Positions 26,622-40,206 are shown, counted from the stretch's first letter. The stretch: 64,000 bases of DNA from Plazaster borealis (GCA_021014325.1 CM037459.1:19370501-19434500); one strand, 5' to 3'. Numbers and translations: made by a program. Notes: generated from the letters alone by a model not told the origin.

Positions 26622-27416
26622 TCCATTCCCGCCCGGGACAAAACAAACAAACCAAACGGCTCTTTTCAGAGCCACAACTTACAAAAAGAGACTATTACCT
26701 GCATTTGTCTTGGAATTTAAAAACAAAAATATTTTAATAAACTCAACAATCTAATCAAGGCAGATTATTTTAATTGTGAAAAATTAAATAAAAATTCAAA
26801 TATTATTAAATAAATATATAAATAAATGACTAGATGGCTAAAGTAAACAAAACATTATGTAACAATAATGGCGAAAAACAAAGAAATTACAATACAAACA
26901 TAAACAAATGGAATAAATAACGTGGTGGGGGTGGGGGTCAGTGTTTAAAACCAGAATGGAATGATATGTAAATCAATGTAACATCAAATGCGAGCAAAAA
27001 TGAATACAATTTCACAATCGAAAACAATATCATTTCATAGTCGTGGTTTCAGGCGTAAGTATTAAAACCTCATAACAAAATTGATATGTATGGAAAGATT
27101 AGATCTTGATCAACACATCTACAGCAATGGGAAGATTATCAGAGTTGATTTAGAACAATAATTTGGCAAATCAGAGGAAAAGGAAACACACTAATATTAT
27201 AATAATTTCCAGCTCGCCGCGAACCGCCGAGTCTCATCGGTTGATTGAGCAGTGTGAATGGAACCGAGGGGCTGCTCGGAGTCTCGGTGACCCTTGAAAA
27301 GGAACTGGTGGTCCGGCAAGTGTCATCAGTATTGCTCGCTAGTAAAGCTACGTACCAAACGATTCTCTCGCATCATCTCTCTCTAACTTGTTCTTGTTAA
27401 AATAGTATAGAACATC

Positions 27417-28037
27417 ATGGCTACCGAGAAAAAGTCTGCAGCACCGACCCACCCTCCAGCAATCAAGATGGTGGTTGCCGCTCTTGTCGCACTGAAGGAG
27501 AAAAACGGTTCGTCCAGTCAAGCTATCAGAAAGTACATCAAGGACACCTTCCAAGTCGACATTGACAGGCAGGCCGTTTTCATCCGGAAAGCCCTGAAAA
27601 CCGGTGTGCAGAAGGGCGTTCTTATCCAAACCAAGGGTAAGGGAGCCTCAGGTTCATTCAAATTGGACCCAGCGAAGGACAAGGCTAAGGAGCAGGCGGA
27701 GAAGGCCAAACAACGGGCCCTGGTCAAGAAAGAGAAGGAGCGAGTCAAGAAAGCAGAGCTGAAAGCCAAGAAAGCAGAGAAAGACGCAGCCAAGAAGGAG
27801 AAGATCAAGAAAGCCAAGTTAAGCAAGAAGAAGTCTCCCAAGAAAAGCGCCAAGAAGACACCCACCAAGAAAGTTGCAGCCAAGAAAACAACGGCCAAGC
27901 CAACCAAGAAAACAACGGCCAAGCCAACCAAGAAAGTCGCCAAACCCAGCAAAGCCGCAAAGAGTCCAGCTCGTGCAAAGCCAAAGAAGACCACCAAAGC
28001 AGCGAAGCCCACGAAGACCACCAAACCAAAGAAGTAG
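27417..28037 (+). CDS. H1: Linker histone H1, unit 18 (intact; short upstream spacer)
   Basis: Protein identical to unit 1. Upstream spacer junction of G-tract to TCAGTG at 26938. Stem-loop at 28074-28089. Confidence 0.95.
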   Translation: MATEKKSAAPTHPPAIKMVVAALVALKEKNGSSSQAIRKYIKDTFQVDIDRQAVFIRKALKTGVQKGVLIQTKGKGASGSFKLDPAKDKAKEQAEKAKQRALVKKEKERVKKAELKAKKAEKDAAKKEKIKKAKLSKKKSPKKSAKKTPTKKVAAKKTTAKPTKKTTAKPTKKVAKPSKAAKSPARAKPKKTTKAAKPTKTTKPKK

Positions 28038-29045
28038 TCCATTCCCGCCCGGGACAAAACAAACAAACCAAACGGCTCTTTTCAGAGCCACAACTTACAA
28101 AAAGAGACTATTACCTGCATTTGTCTTGGAATTTAAAAACAAAAATATTTTAATAAACTCAACAATCTAATCAAGGCAGATTATTTTAATTGTGAAAAAT
28201 TAAATAAAAAATTCAAATATTATTAAATAAATATATAAATAAATGACTAGATGGCTAAAGTAAACAAAACATTATGTAACAATAATGGCGAAAAACAAAG
28301 AAATTACAATACAAACATAAACAAATGGAATAAATAACGTGGTGGGGGTGGGGGGGGGGGTACACGCATTAATTATAAAGAAAATGTCGGAAAGTAAGAG
28401 TGTATCAACTTCCATGTGATCCCACTGCTTGATTTTCGGCCCGAAACGCCAGCAACTAATAATGCTCAAAATAACAAAAAACGAGTTTGATTTATCTGAA
28501 ATGTCGGAAGCCAAGTGCACAACAACTTTTGCGTGATTTCATTAATATATTTAACAACATCAAGGTCAGTGTTTAAAACCAGAATGAAATGATATGTAAA
28601 TCAATGTAACATCAAATGCGAGCAAAAATGAATACAATTTCACAATCGAAAACAATATCATTTCATAGTCGTGGTTTCAGGCGTAAGTATTAAAACCTCA
28701 TAACAAAATTGATATGTATGGAAAGATTAGATCTTGATCAACACATCTACAGCAATGGGAAGATTATCAGAGTTGATTTAGAACAATAATTTGGCAAATA
28801 AGATGGAAAAGGAAACACACTACTATTATAATAATGTCCAGCTCGCCGCGAACCGCCGAGTCTCATCGGTTGATTGAGCAGTGTGAATGGAACCGAGGGG
28901 CTGCTCGGAATCTCGGTGACCCTTGAAAAGGAACTGGTGGTCCGGCAAGTGTCATCAGTATTGCTCGCTAGTAAAGCTACGTACCAAACGATTCTCTCGC
29001 ATCATCTCTCTCTAACTTGTTCTTGTTAAAATAGTATAGAACATC

Positions 29046-29666
29046 ATGGCTACCGAGAAAAAGTCTGCAGCACCGACCCACCCTCCAGCAATCAAGATGG
29101 TGGTTGCCGCTCTTGTCGCACTGAAGGAGAAAAACGGTTCGTCCAGTCAAGCTATCAGAAAGTACATCAAGGACACCTTCCAAGTCGACATTGACAGGCA
29201 GGCCGTTTTCATCCGGAAAGCCCTGAAAACCGGTGTGCAGAAGGGCGTTCTTATCCAAACCAAGGGTAAGGGAGCCTCAGGTTCATTCAAATTGGACCCA
29301 GCGAAGGACAAGGCTAAGGAGCAGGCGGAGAAGGCCAAACAACGGGCCCTGGTCAAGAAAGAGAAGGAGCGAGTCAAGAAAGCAGAGCTGAAAGCCAAGA
29401 AAGCAGAGAAAGACGCAGCCAAGAAGGAGAAGATCAAGAAAGCCAAGTTAAGCAAGAAGAAGTCTCCCAAGAAAAGCGCCAAGAAGACACCCACCAAGAA
29501 AGTTGCAGCCAAGAAAACAACGGCCAAGCCAACCAAGAAAACAACGGCCAAGCCAACCAAGAAAGTCGCCAAACCCAGCAAAGCCGCAAAGAGTCCAGCT
29601 CGTGCAAAGCCAAAGAAGACCACCAAAGCAGCGAAGCCCACGAAGACCACCAAACCAAAGAAGTAG
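29046..29666 (+). CDS. H1: Linker histone H1, unit 19 (intact; divergent promoter)
   Basis: Protein identical to unit 1. Four substitutions cluster around the H1 box (28799-28835) but leave AAACACA intact. Stem-loop at 29703-29718. Confidence 0.95.
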   Translation: MATEKKSAAPTHPPAIKMVVAALVALKEKNGSSSQAIRKYIKDTFQVDIDRQAVFIRKALKTGVQKGVLIQTKGKGASGSFKLDPAKDKAKEQAEKAKQRALVKKEKERVKKAELKAKKAEKDAAKKEKIKKAKLSKKKSPKKSAKKTPTKKVAAKKTTAKPTKKTTAKPTKKVAKPSKAAKSPARAKPKKTTKAAKPTKTTKPKK

Positions 29667-30468
29667 TCCATTCCCGCCCGGGACAAAACAAACAAACCAA
29701 ACGGCTCTTTTCAGAGCCACAACTTACAAAAAGAGACTATTACCTGCATTTGTCTTGGAATTTAAAAACAAAAATATTTTAATAAACTCAACAATCTAAT
29801 CAAGGCAGATTATTTTAATTGTGAAAAATTAAATAAAAAATTCAAATATTATTAAATAAATATATAAATAAATGACTAGATGGCTAAAGTAAACAAAACA
29901 TTATGTAACAATAATGGCGAAAAACAAAGAAATTACAATACAAACATAAACAAATGGAATAAATAACGTGGTGGGGGTGGGGGGGGGTCAGTGTTTAAAA
30001 CCAGAATGGAATGATATGTAAATCAATGTAACATCAAATGCGAGCAAAAAATGAATACAATTTCACAATCGAAAACAATATCATTTCATAGTCGTGGTTT
30101 CAGGCGTAAGTATTAAAACCTCATAACAAAATTGATATGTATGGAAAGATTAGATCTTGATCAACACATCTACAGCAATGGGAAGATTATCAGAGTTGAT
30201 TTAGAACAATAATTTGGCAAATCAGAGGGAAAAGGAAACACACTAATATTATAATAATTTCCAGCTCGCCGCGAACCGCCGAGTCTCATCGGTTGATTGA
30301 GCAGTGTGAATGGAACCGAGGGGCTGCTCGGAGTCTCGGTGACCCTTGAAAAGGAACTGGTGGTCCGGCAAGTGTCATCAGTATTGCTCGCTAGTAAAGC
30401 TACGTACCAAACGATTCTCTCGCATCATCTCTCTCTAACTTGTTCTTGTTAAAATAGTATAGAACATC

Positions 30469-31089
30469 ATGGCTACCGAGAAAAAGTCTGCAGCACCGAC
30501 CCACCCTCCAGCAATCAAGATGGTGGTTGCCGCTCTTGTCGCACTGAAGGAGAAAAACGGTTCGTCCAGTCAAGCTATCAGAAAGTACATCAAGGACACC
30601 TTCCAAGTCGACATTGACAGGCAGGCCGTTTTCATCCGGAAAGCCCTGAAAACCGGTGTGCAGAAGGGCGTTCTTATCCAAACCAAGGGTAAGGGAGCCT
30701 CAGGTTCATTCAAATTGGACCCAGCGAAGGACAAGGCTAAGGAGCAGGCGGAGAAGGCCAAACAACGGGCCCTGGTCAAGAAAGAGAAGGAGCGAGTCAA
30801 GAAAGCAGAGCTGAAAGCCAAGAAAGCAGAGAAAGACGCAGCCAAGAAGGAGAAGATCAAGAAAGCCAAGTTAAGCAAGAAGAAGTCTCCCAAGAAAAGC
30901 GCCAAGAAGACACCCACCAAGAAAGTTGCAGCCAAGAAAACAACGGCCAAGCCAACCAAGAAAACAACGGCCAAGCCAACCAAGAAAGTCGCCAAACCCA
31001 GCAAAGCCGCAAAGAGTCCAGCTCGTGCAAAGCCAAAGAAGACCACCAAAGCAGCGAAGCCCACGAAGACCACCAAACCAAAGAAGTAG
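30469..31089 (+). CDS. H1: Linker histone H1, unit 20 (intact; short upstream spacer)
   Basis: Protein identical to unit 1. Upstream junction of G-tract to TCAGTG at 29988. Stem-loop at 31126-31141. Its 3' spacer is almost entirely missing. Confidence 0.95.
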   Translation: MATEKKSAAPTHPPAIKMVVAALVALKEKNGSSSQAIRKYIKDTFQVDIDRQAVFIRKALKTGVQKGVLIQTKGKGASGSFKLDPAKDKAKEQAEKAKQRALVKKEKERVKKAELKAKKAEKDAAKKEKIKKAKLSKKKSPKKSAKKTPTKKVAAKKTTAKPTKKTTAKPTKKVAKPSKAAKSPARAKPKKTTKAAKPTKTTKPKK

Positions 31090-31449
31090 TCCATTCCCGC
31101 CCGGGACAAAACAAACAAACCAAACGGCTCTTTTCAGAGCCACAACTTACAAAAAGAGACTATTACCTGCATTTGTCTTGGAATTTAAAAACAAAAATAT
31201 TTTAATAAACTCAACAATCTAATCAAGGCAGATTATTTTAATTGTGAAAAATTAAATAAAAAATTCAAATATTATTATTGAGCAGTGTGAATGGAACCGA
31301 GGGGCTGCTCGGAATCTCGGTGACCCTTGAAAAGGAACTGGTGGTCCGGCAAGTGTCATCAGTATTGCTCGCTAGTAAAGCTACGTACCAAACGATTCTC
31401 TCGCATCATCTCTCTCTAACTTGTTCTTGTTAAAATAGTATAGAACATC

Positions 31450-32070
31450 ATGGCTACCGAGAAAAAGTCTGCAGCACCGACCCACCCTCCAGCAATCAAG
31501 ATGGTGGTTGCCGCTCTTGTCGCACTGAAGGAGAAAAACGGTTCGTCCAGTCAAGCTATCAGAAAGTACATCAAGGACACCTTCCAAGTCGACATTGACA
31601 GGCAGGCCGTTTTCATCCGGAAAGCCCTGAAAACCGGTGTGCAGAAGGGCGTTCTTATCCAAACCAAGGGTAAGGGAGCCTCAGGTTCATTCAAATTGGA
31701 CCCAGCGAAGGACAAGGCTAAGGAGCAGGCGGAGAAGGCCAAACAACGGGCCCTGGTCAAGAAAGAGAAGGAGCGAGTCAAGAAAGCAGAGCTGAAAGCC
31801 AAGAAAGCAGAGAAAGACGCAGCCAAGAAGGAGAAGATCAAGAAAGCCAAGTTAAGCAAGAAGAAGTCTCCCAAGAAAAGCGCCAAGAAGACACCCACCA
31901 AGAAAGTTGCAGCCAAGAAAACAACGGCCAAGCCAACCAAGAAAACAACAGCCAAGCCAACCAAGAAAGTCGCCAAACCCAGCAAAGCCGCAAAGAGTCC
32001 AGCTCGTGCAAAGCCAAAGAAGACCACCAAAGCAGCGAAGCCCACGAAGACCACCAAACCAAAGAAGTAG
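31450..32070 (+). CDS. H1: Linker histone H1, unit 21 (intact ORF; upstream promoter deleted)
   Basis: Protein identical to unit 1, with one synonymous change (ACG to ACA, base 31950), the only substitution I noticed in any H1 ORF. Only about 170 bp of its own upstream sequence remains; the AAACACA box is gone, and the preceding stem-loop lies about 310 bp upstream of the ATG. The downstream element is shortened to AAAAAGAC. Stem-loop at 32107-32122. Confidence 0.93.
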   Translation: MATEKKSAAPTHPPAIKMVVAALVALKEKNGSSSQAIRKYIKDTFQVDIDRQAVFIRKALKTGVQKGVLIQTKGKGASGSFKLDPAKDKAKEQAEKAKQRALVKKEKERVKKAELKAKKAEKDAAKKEKIKKAKLSKKKSPKKSAKKTPTKKVAAKKTTAKPTKKTTAKPTKKVAKPSKAAKSPARAKPKKTTKAAKPTKTTKPKK

Positions 32071-32870
32071 TCCATTCCCGCCCGGGACAAAACAAACAAA
32101 CCAAACGGCTCTTTTCAGAGCCACAACTTACAAAAAGACTATTACCTGCATTTGTCTTGGAATTTAAAAACAAAAATATTTTAATAAACTCAACAATCTA
32201 ATCAAGGCAGATTATTTTAATTGTGAAAAATTAAATACAAAAGTCAAATATTATTAAATAAATATATAAATAAATGACTAGATGGCTAAAGTAAACAAAA
32301 CATTATGTAACAATAATGGCGAAAAACAAAGAAATTACAATACAAACATAAACAAATGGAATAAATAACGTGGTGGGGGTGGGGGGGGGTCAGTGTTTAA
32401 AACCAGAATGGAATGATATGTAAATCAATGTAACATCAAATGCGAGCAAAAAATGAATACAATTTCACAATCGAAAACAATATCATTTCATAGTCGTGGT
32501 TTCAGGCGTAAGTATTAAAACCTCATAACAAAATTGATATGTATGGAAAGATTAGATCTTGATCAACACATCTACAGCAATGGGAAGATTATCAGAGTTG
32601 ATTTAGAACAATAATTTGGCAAATCAGAGGGAAAAGGAAACACACTAATATTATAATAATTTCCAGCTCGCCGCGAACCGCCGAGTCTCATCGGTTGATT
32701 GAGCAGTGTGAATGGAACCGAGGGGCTGCTCGGAATCTCGGTGACCCTTGAAAAGGAACTGGTGGTCCGGCAAGTGTCATCAGTATTGCTCGCTAGTAAA
32801 GCTACGTACCAAACGATTCTCTCGCATCATCTCTCTCTAACTTGTTCTTGTTAAAATAGTATAGAACATC

Positions 32871-33490
32871 ATGGCTACCGAGAAAAAGTCTGCAGCACCG
32901 ACCCACCCTCCAGCAATCAAGATGGTGGTTGCCGCTCTTGTCGCACTGAAGGAGAAAACGGTTCGTCCAGTCAAGCTATCAGAAAGTACATCAAGGACAC
33001 CTTCCAAGTCGACATTGACAGGCAGGCCGTTTTCATCCGGAAAGCCCTGAAAACCGGTGTGCAGAAGGGCGTTCTTATCCAAACCAAGGGTAAGGGAGCC
33101 TCAGGTTCATTCAAATTGGACCCAGCGAAGGACAAGGCTAAGGAGCAGGCGGAGAAGGCCAAACAACGGGCCCTGGTCAAGAAAGAGAAGGAGCGAGTCA
33201 AGAAAGCAGAGCTGAAAGCCAAGAAAGCAGAGAAAGACGCAGCCAAGAAGGAGAAGATCAAGAAAGCCAAGTTAAGCAAGAAGAAGTCTCCCAAGAAAAG
33301 CGCCAAGAAGACACCCACCAAGAAAGTTGCAGCCAAGAAAACAACGGCCAAGCCAACCAAGAAAACAACGGCCAAGCCAACCAAGAAAGTCGCCAAACCC
33401 AGCAAAGCCGCAAAGAGTCCAGCTCGTGCAAAGCCAAAGAAGACCACCAAAGCAGCGAAGCCCACGAAGACCACCAAACCAAAGAAGTAG
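32871..33490 (+). pseudogene. H1: H1 unit 22, 1-base deletion in globular domain
   Basis: One A is missing from GAGAAAAACGG (near 32957), giving a frameshift at about codon 29. The upstream spacer is the short G-tract/TCAGTG type (junction 32390). Stem-loop at 33527-33542. Confidence 0.82.
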
Positions 33491-34292
33491 TCCATTCCCG
33501 CCCGGGACAAAACAAACAAACCAAACGGCTCTTTTCAGAGCCACAACTTACAAAAAGAGACTATTACCTGCATTTGTCTTGGAATTTAAAAACAAAAATA
33601 TTTTAATAAACTCAACAATCTAATCAAGGCAGATTATTTTAATTGTGAAAAATTAAATAAAAAATTCAAATATTATTAAATAAATATATAAATAAATGAC
33701 TAGATGGCTAAAGTAAACAAAACATTATGTAACAATAATGGCGAAAAACAAAGAAATTACAATACAAACATAAACAAATGGAATAAATAACGTGGTGGTG
33801 GAGGTGGGGGGTCAGTGTTTAAAACCAGAATGGAATGATATGTAAATCAATGTAACATCAAATGCGAGCAAAAAATGAATACAATTTCACAATCGAAAAC
33901 AATATCATTTCATAGTCGTGGTTTCAGGCGTAAGTATTAAAACCTCATAACAAAATTGATATGTATGGAAAGATTAGATCTTGATCAACACATCTACAGC
34001 AATGGGAAGATTATCAGAGTTGATTTAGAACAATAATTTGGCAAATCAGAGGGAAAAGGAAACACACTAATATTATAATAATTTCCAGCTCGCCGCGAAC
34101 CGCCGAGTCTCATCGGTTGATTGAGCAGTGTGAATGGAACCGAGGGGCTGCTCGGAGTCTCGGTGACCCTTGAAAAGGAACTGGTGGTCCGGCAAGTGTC
34201 ATCAGTATTGCTCGCTAGTAAAGCTACGTACCAAACGATTCTCTCGCATCATCTCTCTCTAACTTGTTCTTGTTAAAATAGTATAGAACATC

Positions 34293-34913
34293 ATGGCTAC
34301 CGAGAAAAAGTCTGCAGCACCGACCCACCCTCCAGCAATCAAGATGGTGGTTGCCGCTCTTGTCGCACTGAAGGAGAAAAACGGTTCGTCCAGTCAAGCT
34401 ATCAGAAAGTACATCAAGGACACCTTCCAAGTCGACATTGACAGGCAGGCCGTTTTCATCCGGAAAGCCCTGAAAACCGGTGTGCAGAAGGGCGTTCTTA
34501 TCCAAACCAAGGGTAAGGGAGCCTCAGGTTCATTCAAATTGGACCCAGCGAAGGACAAGGCTAAGGAGCAGGCGGAGAAGGCCAAACAACGGGCCCTGGT
34601 CAAGAAAGAGAAGGAGCGAGTCAAGAAAGCAGAGCTGAAAGCCAAGAAAGCAGAGAAAGACGCAGCCAAGAAGGAGAAGATCAAGAAAGCCAAGTTAAGC
34701 AAGAAGAAGTCTCCCAAGAAAAGCGCCAAGAAGACACCCACCAAGAAAGTTGCAGCCAAGAAAACAACGGCCAAGCCAACCAAGAAAACAACGGCCAAGC
34801 CAACCAAGAAAGTCGCCAAACCCAGCAAAGCCGCAAAGAGTCCAGCTCGTGCAAAGCCAAAGAAGACCACCAAAGCAGCGAAGCCCACGAAGACCACCAA
34901 ACCAAAGAAGTAG
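34293..34913 (+). CDS. H1: Linker histone H1, unit 23 (intact)
   Basis: Protein identical to unit 1. Short upstream spacer with an altered G-tract (junction 33811). Downstream element AAAAGAGAC, followed by private changes (ACTATGACCTGG). Stem-loop at 34950-34965. Confidence 0.95.
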   Translation: MATEKKSAAPTHPPAIKMVVAALVALKEKNGSSSQAIRKYIKDTFQVDIDRQAVFIRKALKTGVQKGVLIQTKGKGASGSFKLDPAKDKAKEQAEKAKQRALVKKEKERVKKAELKAKKAEKDAAKKEKIKKAKLSKKKSPKKSAKKTPTKKVAAKKTTAKPTKKTTAKPTKKVAKPSKAAKSPARAKPKKTTKAAKPTKTTKPKK

Positions 34914-35896
34914 TCCATTCCCGCCCGGGACAAAACAAACAAACCAAACGGCTCTTTTCAGAGCCACAACTTACAAAAGAGACTATGACCTGGATTTGTC
35001 TTGGAATTTAAAAACAAAATATTTTAATAAACTCAACAATCTAATCAAGGCAGATTATTTTAATTGTGAAAAATTAAATAAAAATTCAAATATTATTAAA
35101 TAAATATATAAATAAATGACTAGATGGCTAAAGTAAACAAAACATTATGTAACAATAATGGCGACAAACAAAGAAATTACAATACAAACATAAACAAATG
35201 GAATAAATAACGTGGGGGGGGGGGTACACGCATTAATTATAAAGAAAATGTCGGAAAGTAAGAGTGTATCAACTTCCATGTGATCCCACTGCTTGATTTT
35301 CGGCCCGAAACGCCAGCAACTAATAATGCTCAAAATAACAAAAACGAGTTTGATTTATCTGAAATGTCGGAAGCCAAGTGCACAACAACTTTTGCGTGAT
35401 TTCATTAATATATTTAACAACATCAAGGTCAGTGTTTAAAACCAGAATGGAATGATATGTAAATCAATGTAACATCAAATGCGAGCAAAAATGAATACAA
35501 TTTCACAATCGAAAACAATATCATTTCATAGTCGTGGTTTCAGGCGTAAGTATTAAAACCTCATAACAAAATTGATATGTATGGAAAGATTAGATCTTGA
35601 TCAACACATCTACAGCAATGGGAAGATTATCAGAGTTGATTTAGAACAATAATTTGGCAAATCAGAGGGAAAAGGAAACACACTAATATTATAATAATTT
35701 CCAGCTCGCCGCGAACCGCCGAGTCTCATCGGTTGATTGAGCAGTGTGAATGGAACCGGAGTCTCGGTGACCCTTGAAAAGGAACTGGTGGTCCGGCAAG
35801 TGTCATCAGTATTGCTCGCTAGTAAAGCTACGTACCAAACGATTCTCTCGCATCATCTCTCTCTAACTTGTTCTTGTTAAAATAGTATAGAACATC

Positions 35897-36516
35897 ATGG
35901 CTACCGAGAAAAAGTCTGCAGCACCGACCCACCCTCCAGCAATCAAGATGGTGGTTGCCGCTCTTGTCGCACTGAAGGAGAAAACGGTTCGTCCAGTCAA
36001 GCTATCAGAAAGTACATCAAGGACACCTTCCAAGTCGACATTGACAGGCAGGCCGTTTTCATCCGGAAAGCCCTGAAAACCGGTGTGCAGAAGGGCGTTC
36101 TTATCCAAACCAAGGGTAAGGGAGCCTCAGGTTCATTCAAATTGGACCCAGCGAAGGACAAGGCTAAGGAGCAGGCGGAGAAGGCCAAACAACGGGCCCT
36201 GGTCAAGAAAGAGAAGGAGCGAGTCAAGAAAGCAGAGCTGAAAGCCAAGAAAGCAGAGAAAGACGCAGCCAAGAAGGAGAAGATCAAGAAAGCCAAGTTA
36301 AGCAAGAAGAAGTCTCCCAAGAAAAGCGCCAAGAAGACACCCACCAAGAAAGTTGCAGCCAAGAAAACAACGGCCAAGCCAACCAAGAAAACAACGGCCA
36401 AGCCAACCAAGAAAGTCGCCAAACCCAGCAAAGCCGCAAAGAGTCCAGCTCGTGCAAAGCCAAAGAAGACCACCAAAGCAGCGAAGCCCACGAAGACCAC
36501 CAAACCAAAGAAGTAG
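35897..36516 (+). pseudogene. H1: H1 unit 24, 1-base deletion in globular domain
   Basis: Same A-run deletion as unit 22 (near 35983). Also has the 13-bp leader-hairpin deletion seen in units 7 and 14. Stem-loop at 36553-36568. Confidence 0.82.
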
Positions 36517-37522
36517 TCCATTCCCGCCCGGGACAAAACAAACAAACCAAACGGCTCTTTTCAGAGCCACAACTTACAAAAAGAGACTATTACCTGCATT
36601 TGTCTTGGAATTTAAAAACAAAAATATTTTAATAAACTCAACAATCTAATCAAGGCAGATTATTTTAATTGTGAAAAATTAAATAAAAATTCAAATATTA
36701 TTAAATAAATATATAAATAAATGACTAGATGGCTAAAGTAAACAAAACATTATGTAACAATAATGGCGAAAAACAAAGAAATTACAATACAAACATAAAC
36801 AAATGGAATAAATAACGTGGTGGGGGTGGGGGGGGGGGTACACGCATTAATTATAAAGAAAATGTCGGAAAGTAAGAGTGTATCAACTTCCATGTGATCC
36901 CACTGCTTGATTTTCGGCCCGAAACGCCAGCAACTAATAATGCTCAAAATAACAAAAACGAGTTTGATTTATCTGAAATGTCGGAAGCCAAGTGCACAAC
37001 AACTTTTGCGTGATTTCATTAATATATTTAACAACATCAAGGTCAGTGTTTAAAACCAGAATGAAATGATATGTAAATCAATGTAACATCAAATGCGAGC
37101 AAAAATGAATACAATTTCACAATCGAAAACAATATCATTTCATAGTCGTGGTTTCAGGCGTAAGTATTAAAACCTCATAACAAAATTGATATGTATGGAA
37201 AGATTAGATCTTGATCAACACATCTACAGCAATGGGAAGATTATCAGAGTTGATTTAGAACAATAATTTGGCAAATCAGAGGGAAAAGGAAACACACTAA
37301 TATTATAATAATTTCCAGCTCGCCGCGAACCGCCGAGTCTCATCGGTTGATTGAGCAGTGTGAATGGAACCGAGGGGCTGCTCGGAGTCTCGGTGACCCT
37401 TGAAAAGGAACTGGTGGTCCGGCAAGTGTCATCAGTATTGCTCGCTAGTAAAGCTACGTACCAAACGATTCTCTCGCATCATCTCTCTCTAACTTGTTCT
37501 TGTTAAAATAGTATAGAACATC

Positions 37523-38143
37523 ATGGCTACCGAGAAAAAGTCTGCAGCACCGACCCACCCTCCAGCAATCAAGATGGTGGTTGCCGCTCTTGTCGCACTG
37601 AAGGAGAAAAACGGTTCGTCCAGTCAAGCTATCAGAAAGTACATCAAGGACACCTTCCAAGTCGACATTGACAGGCAGGCCGTTTTCATCCGGAAAGCCC
37701 TGAAAACCGGTGTGCAGAAGGGCGTTCTTATCCAAACCAAGGGTAAGGGAGCCTCAGGTTCATTCAAATTGGACCCAGCGAAGGACAAGGCTAAGGAGCA
37801 GGCGGAGAAGGCCAAACAACGGGCCCTGGTCAAGAAAGAGAAGGAGCGAGTCAAGAAAGCAGAGCTGAAAGCCAAGAAAGCAGAGAAAGACGCAGCCAAG
37901 AAGGAGAAGATCAAGAAAGCCAAGTTAAGCAAGAAGAAGTCTCCCAAGAAAAGCGCCAAGAAGACACCCACCAAGAAAGTTGCAGCCAAGAAAACAACGG
38001 CCAAGCCAACCAAGAAAACAACGGCCAAGCCAACCAAGAAAGTCGCCAAACCCAGCAAAGCCGCAAAGAGTCCAGCTCGTGCAAAGCCAAAGAAGACCAC
38101 CAAAGCAGCGAAGCCCACGAAGACCACCAAACCAAAGAAGTAG
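37523..38143 (+). CDS. H1: Linker histone H1, unit 25 (intact)
   Basis: Protein identical to unit 1. Full-length right-type spacers on both sides. Stem-loop at 38180-38195. Confidence 0.95.
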   Translation: MATEKKSAAPTHPPAIKMVVAALVALKEKNGSSSQAIRKYIKDTFQVDIDRQAVFIRKALKTGVQKGVLIQTKGKGASGSFKLDPAKDKAKEQAEKAKQRALVKKEKERVKKAELKAKKAEKDAAKKEKIKKAKLSKKKSPKKSAKKTPTKKVAAKKTTAKPTKKTTAKPTKKVAKPSKAAKSPARAKPKKTTKAAKPTKTTKPKK

Positions 38144-39149
38144 TCCATTCCCGCCCGGGACAAAACAAACAAACCAAACGGCTCTTTTCAGAGCCACAAC
38201 TTACAAAAAGAGACTATTACCTGCATTTGTCTTGGAATTTAAAAACAAAAATATTTTAATAAACTCAACAATCTAATCAAGGCAGATTATTTTAATTGTG
38301 AAAAATTAAATAAAAATTCAAATATTATTAAATAAATATATAAATAAATGACTAGATGGCTAAAGTAAACAAAACATTATGTAACAATAATGGCGAAAAA
38401 CAAAGAAATTACAATACAAACATAAACAAATGGAATAAATAACGTGGTGGGGGTGGGGGGGGGGTACACGCATTAATTATAAAGAAAATGTCGGAAAGTA
38501 AGAGTGTATCAACTTCCATGTGATCCCACTGCTTGATTTTCGGCCCGAAACGCCAGCAACTAATAATGCTCAAAATAACAAAAAACGAGTTTAATTTATC
38601 TGAAATGTCGGAAGCCAAGTGCACAACAACTTTTGCGTGATTTCATTAATATATTTAACAACATCAAGGTCAGTGTTTAAAACCAGAATGAAATGATATG
38701 TAAATCAATGTAACATCAAATGCGAGCAAAAAATGAATACAATTTCACAATCGAAAACAATATCATTTCATAGTCGTGGTTTCAGGCGTAAGTATTAAAA
38801 CCTCATAACAAAATTGATATGTATGGAAAGATTAGATCTTGATCAACACATCTACAGCAATGGGAAGATTATCAGAGTTGATTTAGAACAATAATTTGGC
38901 AAATCAGAGGGAAAAGGAAACACACTAATATTATAATAATTTCCAGCTCGCCGCGAACCGCCGAGTCTCATCGGTTGATTGAGCAGTGTGAATGGAACCG
39001 AGGGCTGCTCGGAATCTCGGTGACCCTTGAAAAGGAACTGGTGGTCCGGCAAGTGTCATCAGTATTGCTCGCTAGTAAAGCTACGTACCAAACGATTCTC
39101 TCGCATCATCTCTCTCTAACTTGTTCTTGTTAAAATAGTATAGAACATC

Positions 39150-39768
39150 ATGGCTACCGAGAAAAGTCTGCAGCACCGACCCACCCTCCAGCAATCAAGA
39201 TGGTGGTTGCCGCTCTTGTCGCACTGAAGGAGAAAACGGTTCGTCCAGTCAAGCTATCAGAAAGTACATCAAGGACACCTTCCAAGTCGACATTGACAGG
39301 CAGGCCGTTTTCATCCGGAAAGCCCTGAAAACCGGTGTGCAGAAGGGCGTTCTTATCCAAACCAAGGGTAAGGGAGCCTCAGGTTCATTCAAATTGGACC
39401 CAGCGAAGGACAAGGCTAAGGAGCAGGCGGAGAAGGCCAAACAACGGGCCCTGGTCAAGAAAGAGAAGGAGCGAGTCAAGAAAGCAGAGCTGAAAGCCAA
39501 GAAAGCAGAGAAAGACGCAGCCAAGAAGGAGAAGATCAAGAAAGCCAAGTTAAGCAAGAAGAAGTCTCCCAAGAAAAGCGCCAAGAAGACACCCACCAAG
39601 AAAGTTGCAGCCAAGAAAACAACGGCCAAGCCAACCAAGAAAACAACGGCCAAGCCAACCAAGAAAGTCGCCAAACCCAGCAAAGCCGCAAAGAGTCCAG
39701 CTCGTGCAAAGCCAAAGAAGACCACCAAAGCAGCGAAGCCCACGAAGACCACCAAACCAAAGAAGTAG
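39150..39768 (+). pseudogene. H1: H1 unit 26, two 1-base deletions
   Basis: One A is missing from the run at codons 5-6 (GAGAAAAGTCTG) and another from the run near 39237. Together they do not restore frame. The leader hairpin also lacks one G (near 39001). Stem-loop at 39805-39820. Confidence 0.85.
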
Positions 39769-40206
39769 TCCATTCCCGCCCGGGACAAAACAAACAAACC
39801 AAACGGCTCTTTTCAGAGCCACAACTTACAAAAAGAGACTATTACCTGCATTTGTCTTGGAATTTAAAAACAAAAATATTTTAATAAACTCAACAATCTA
39901 ATCAAGGCAGATTATTTTAATTGTGAAAAATTAAATAAAAAATTCAAATATTATTATATAAATATATAAATAAATGACTAGATGGCTAAAGTAAACAAAA
40001 CATTATGTAACAATAATGGCGAAAAACAAAGAAATTACAATACAAACATAAACAAATGGAATAAATAACGTGGTGGGGGTGGGGGGGGGTACACGCATTA
40101 ATTATAAAGAAAATGTCGGAAAGTAAGAGTGTATCAACTTCCATGTGATCCCACTGCTTGATTTTCGGCCCGAAACGCCAGCAACTAATAATGCTCAAAA
40201 TAACAA

